Shown piece by piece: positions 6,320 through 6,824 of a stretch of 6,824 bases of DNA. The notes under the pieces were generated by a model. It did not search any database, was not told the DNA's origin, and saw nothing but the letters and a program-made list of their open reading frames with translations. The DNA comes from Rhodospirillaceae bacterium. Lineage in GTDB: Bacteria > Pseudomonadota > Alphaproteobacteria > JABSOH01. Numbering within the stretch: the stretch's first letter is position 1; the number at the start of each line of letters is the position of its first letter. A program made the position numbers and the translations under genes. Where the stretch lies: assembly GCA_020629355.1 (NCBI GenBank), contig JAHDDM010000067.1, forward strand, positions 1 to 6,824. Direction: 5' to 3'.

Positions 6320-6824
6320 AGCTGTCCTTTCAGATTATACAAGGCATCAAGCGCATCTCGCGGGCTTAAATTATCAACATCAAGTGCTTTAAGCTGTTCA
6401 ATAATCGGGTTTTCCTCTGGTTCTGGCGGCATAAGTTCTGCTGGCGGAATTATCTTGTCCGCAGGCTGCCTTTCAAGCTCCGAAAGTACCTGTCTGGCTC
6501 TTGTAATGACGGTTTTGGGCAGACCCGCAAGATGTGCGACATGTATACCATAAGAACCTTGCGCACGGCCTTCTGCCACCTCGTGCATGAAGACAATCTC
6601 GCCCTGCCATTCCTTGACTTTAAGATGAAAACTATGCAGCGAGTCCAAAGTGTCCTCGAGGGCTTCGGAGAGTTCATGGTAGTGGGTGGCAAATATAGCG
6701 CGGCTCTGGTTGTTCTCGTGCAGATATTCGACACAGGCCCAAGCTATTGACAGGCCATCAAAGGTGGCAGTACCACGGCCAATCTCATCAAGAATCACAA
6801 AGCTTTTCGGTGTCGCACGGTTCA
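6316..6824 (-). CDS. mutS: DNA mismatch repair protein MutS, C-terminal part (5' end outside the window)
   Basis: MutS recognises mismatched or looped bases and uses ATP to signal repair through MutL. Only the last 168 residues are present, since the frame runs off the right edge; E. coli MutS is 853 aa. The fragment opens in the ABC-type ATPase domain with [17 protein letters not shown] (Walker B Asp-Glu and the following signature), then [10 protein letters not shown], and FATHYHEL with the conserved His of the switch motif. [14 protein letters not shown] leads into the helix-turn-helix dimer region. A Pro- and Glu-rich linker joins this to a C-terminal [17 protein letters not shown] helix pair, the usual tetramer-forming tail of MutS1. 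It is therefore repair MutS and not MutS2, which would carry a Smr domain here. Nothing in the visible part looks broken. The stop overlaps the start of the hydrolase-like gene. Confidence 0.97.
   Translation of the reverse strand, partial: NRATPKSFVILDEIGRGTATFDGLSIAWACVEYLHENNQSRAIFATHYHELSEALEDTLDSLHSFHLKVKEWQGEIVFMHEVAEGRAQGSYGIHVAHLAGLPKTVITRARQVLSELERQPADKIIPPAELMPPEPEENPIIEQLKALDVDNLSPRDALDALYNLKGQL

Noticed and set aside
1..6824. Mobile element, CRISPR, defence or biosynthetic system
   Set aside because: Every long frame belongs to a conserved housekeeping gene, and there are no transposase, integrase, direct-repeat array or tRNA signals.

Overview
This is a chromosomal stretch from a Gram-negative bacterium, almost certainly an alphaproteobacterium of moderate GC content (by eye a little under half). 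Three things point there. The gene order lpxD-fabZ-lpxA-lpxI-lpxB runs next to a convergent gltA. The UDP-2,3-diacylglucosamine hydrolase is the LpxI type, where enterobacteria use LpxH. The gltA product is a type II citrate synthase. I cannot name a genus.

Layout: bases 1-3847 (+ strand) hold five tightly packed lipid A genes: the 3' part of lpxD, then complete fabZ, lpxA, lpxI and lpxB. Gaps are 10 bp or less and two junctions overlap, so this looks like one polycistronic unit whose promoter lies outside the window. Bases 3852-6824 are all on the - strand. Read in transcription order they are the 3' end of mutS, a 3-hydroxyisobutyryl-CoA hydrolase-like gene that overlaps mutS by 4 bp, and gltA with its own likely promoter in a 71-bp gap. 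The lpxB and gltA stop codons are only 4 bp apart, tail to tail. There is no gene-free stretch longer than 71 bp, and I see no RNA genes, insertion sequences, CRISPR arrays or prophage parts.

How the genes work together: LpxA puts the first hydroxyacyl chain on UDP-GlcNAc, and LpxD adds the amide-linked chain later. FabZ belongs to the fatty acid cycle that shares hydroxyacyl-ACP with these acyltransferases. LpxI releases lipid X (2,3-diacyl-GlcN-1-P), and LpxB joins lipid X to UDP-diacyl-GlcN to give the lipid A disaccharide. On the other strand, GltA feeds acetyl-CoA into the TCA cycle, the hydrolase-like protein fits valine breakdown, and MutS is the mismatch-recognition ATPase.

The window is mostly conserved housekeeping DNA, and I do not see a new multi-gene system. 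The points worth a second look are residue-level and structural. LpxD has lost the second active-site histidine (Phe instead). The acyl-chain ruler positions are changed in both LpxA (Leu) and LpxD (Ala). Two mutually exclusive hairpins could form just before the lpxI start. A strong hairpin sits inside the end of lpxB, next to the gltA 3' end. A dyad overlaps the gltA promoter. An acyl-CoA hydrolase gene is translationally coupled to mutS.
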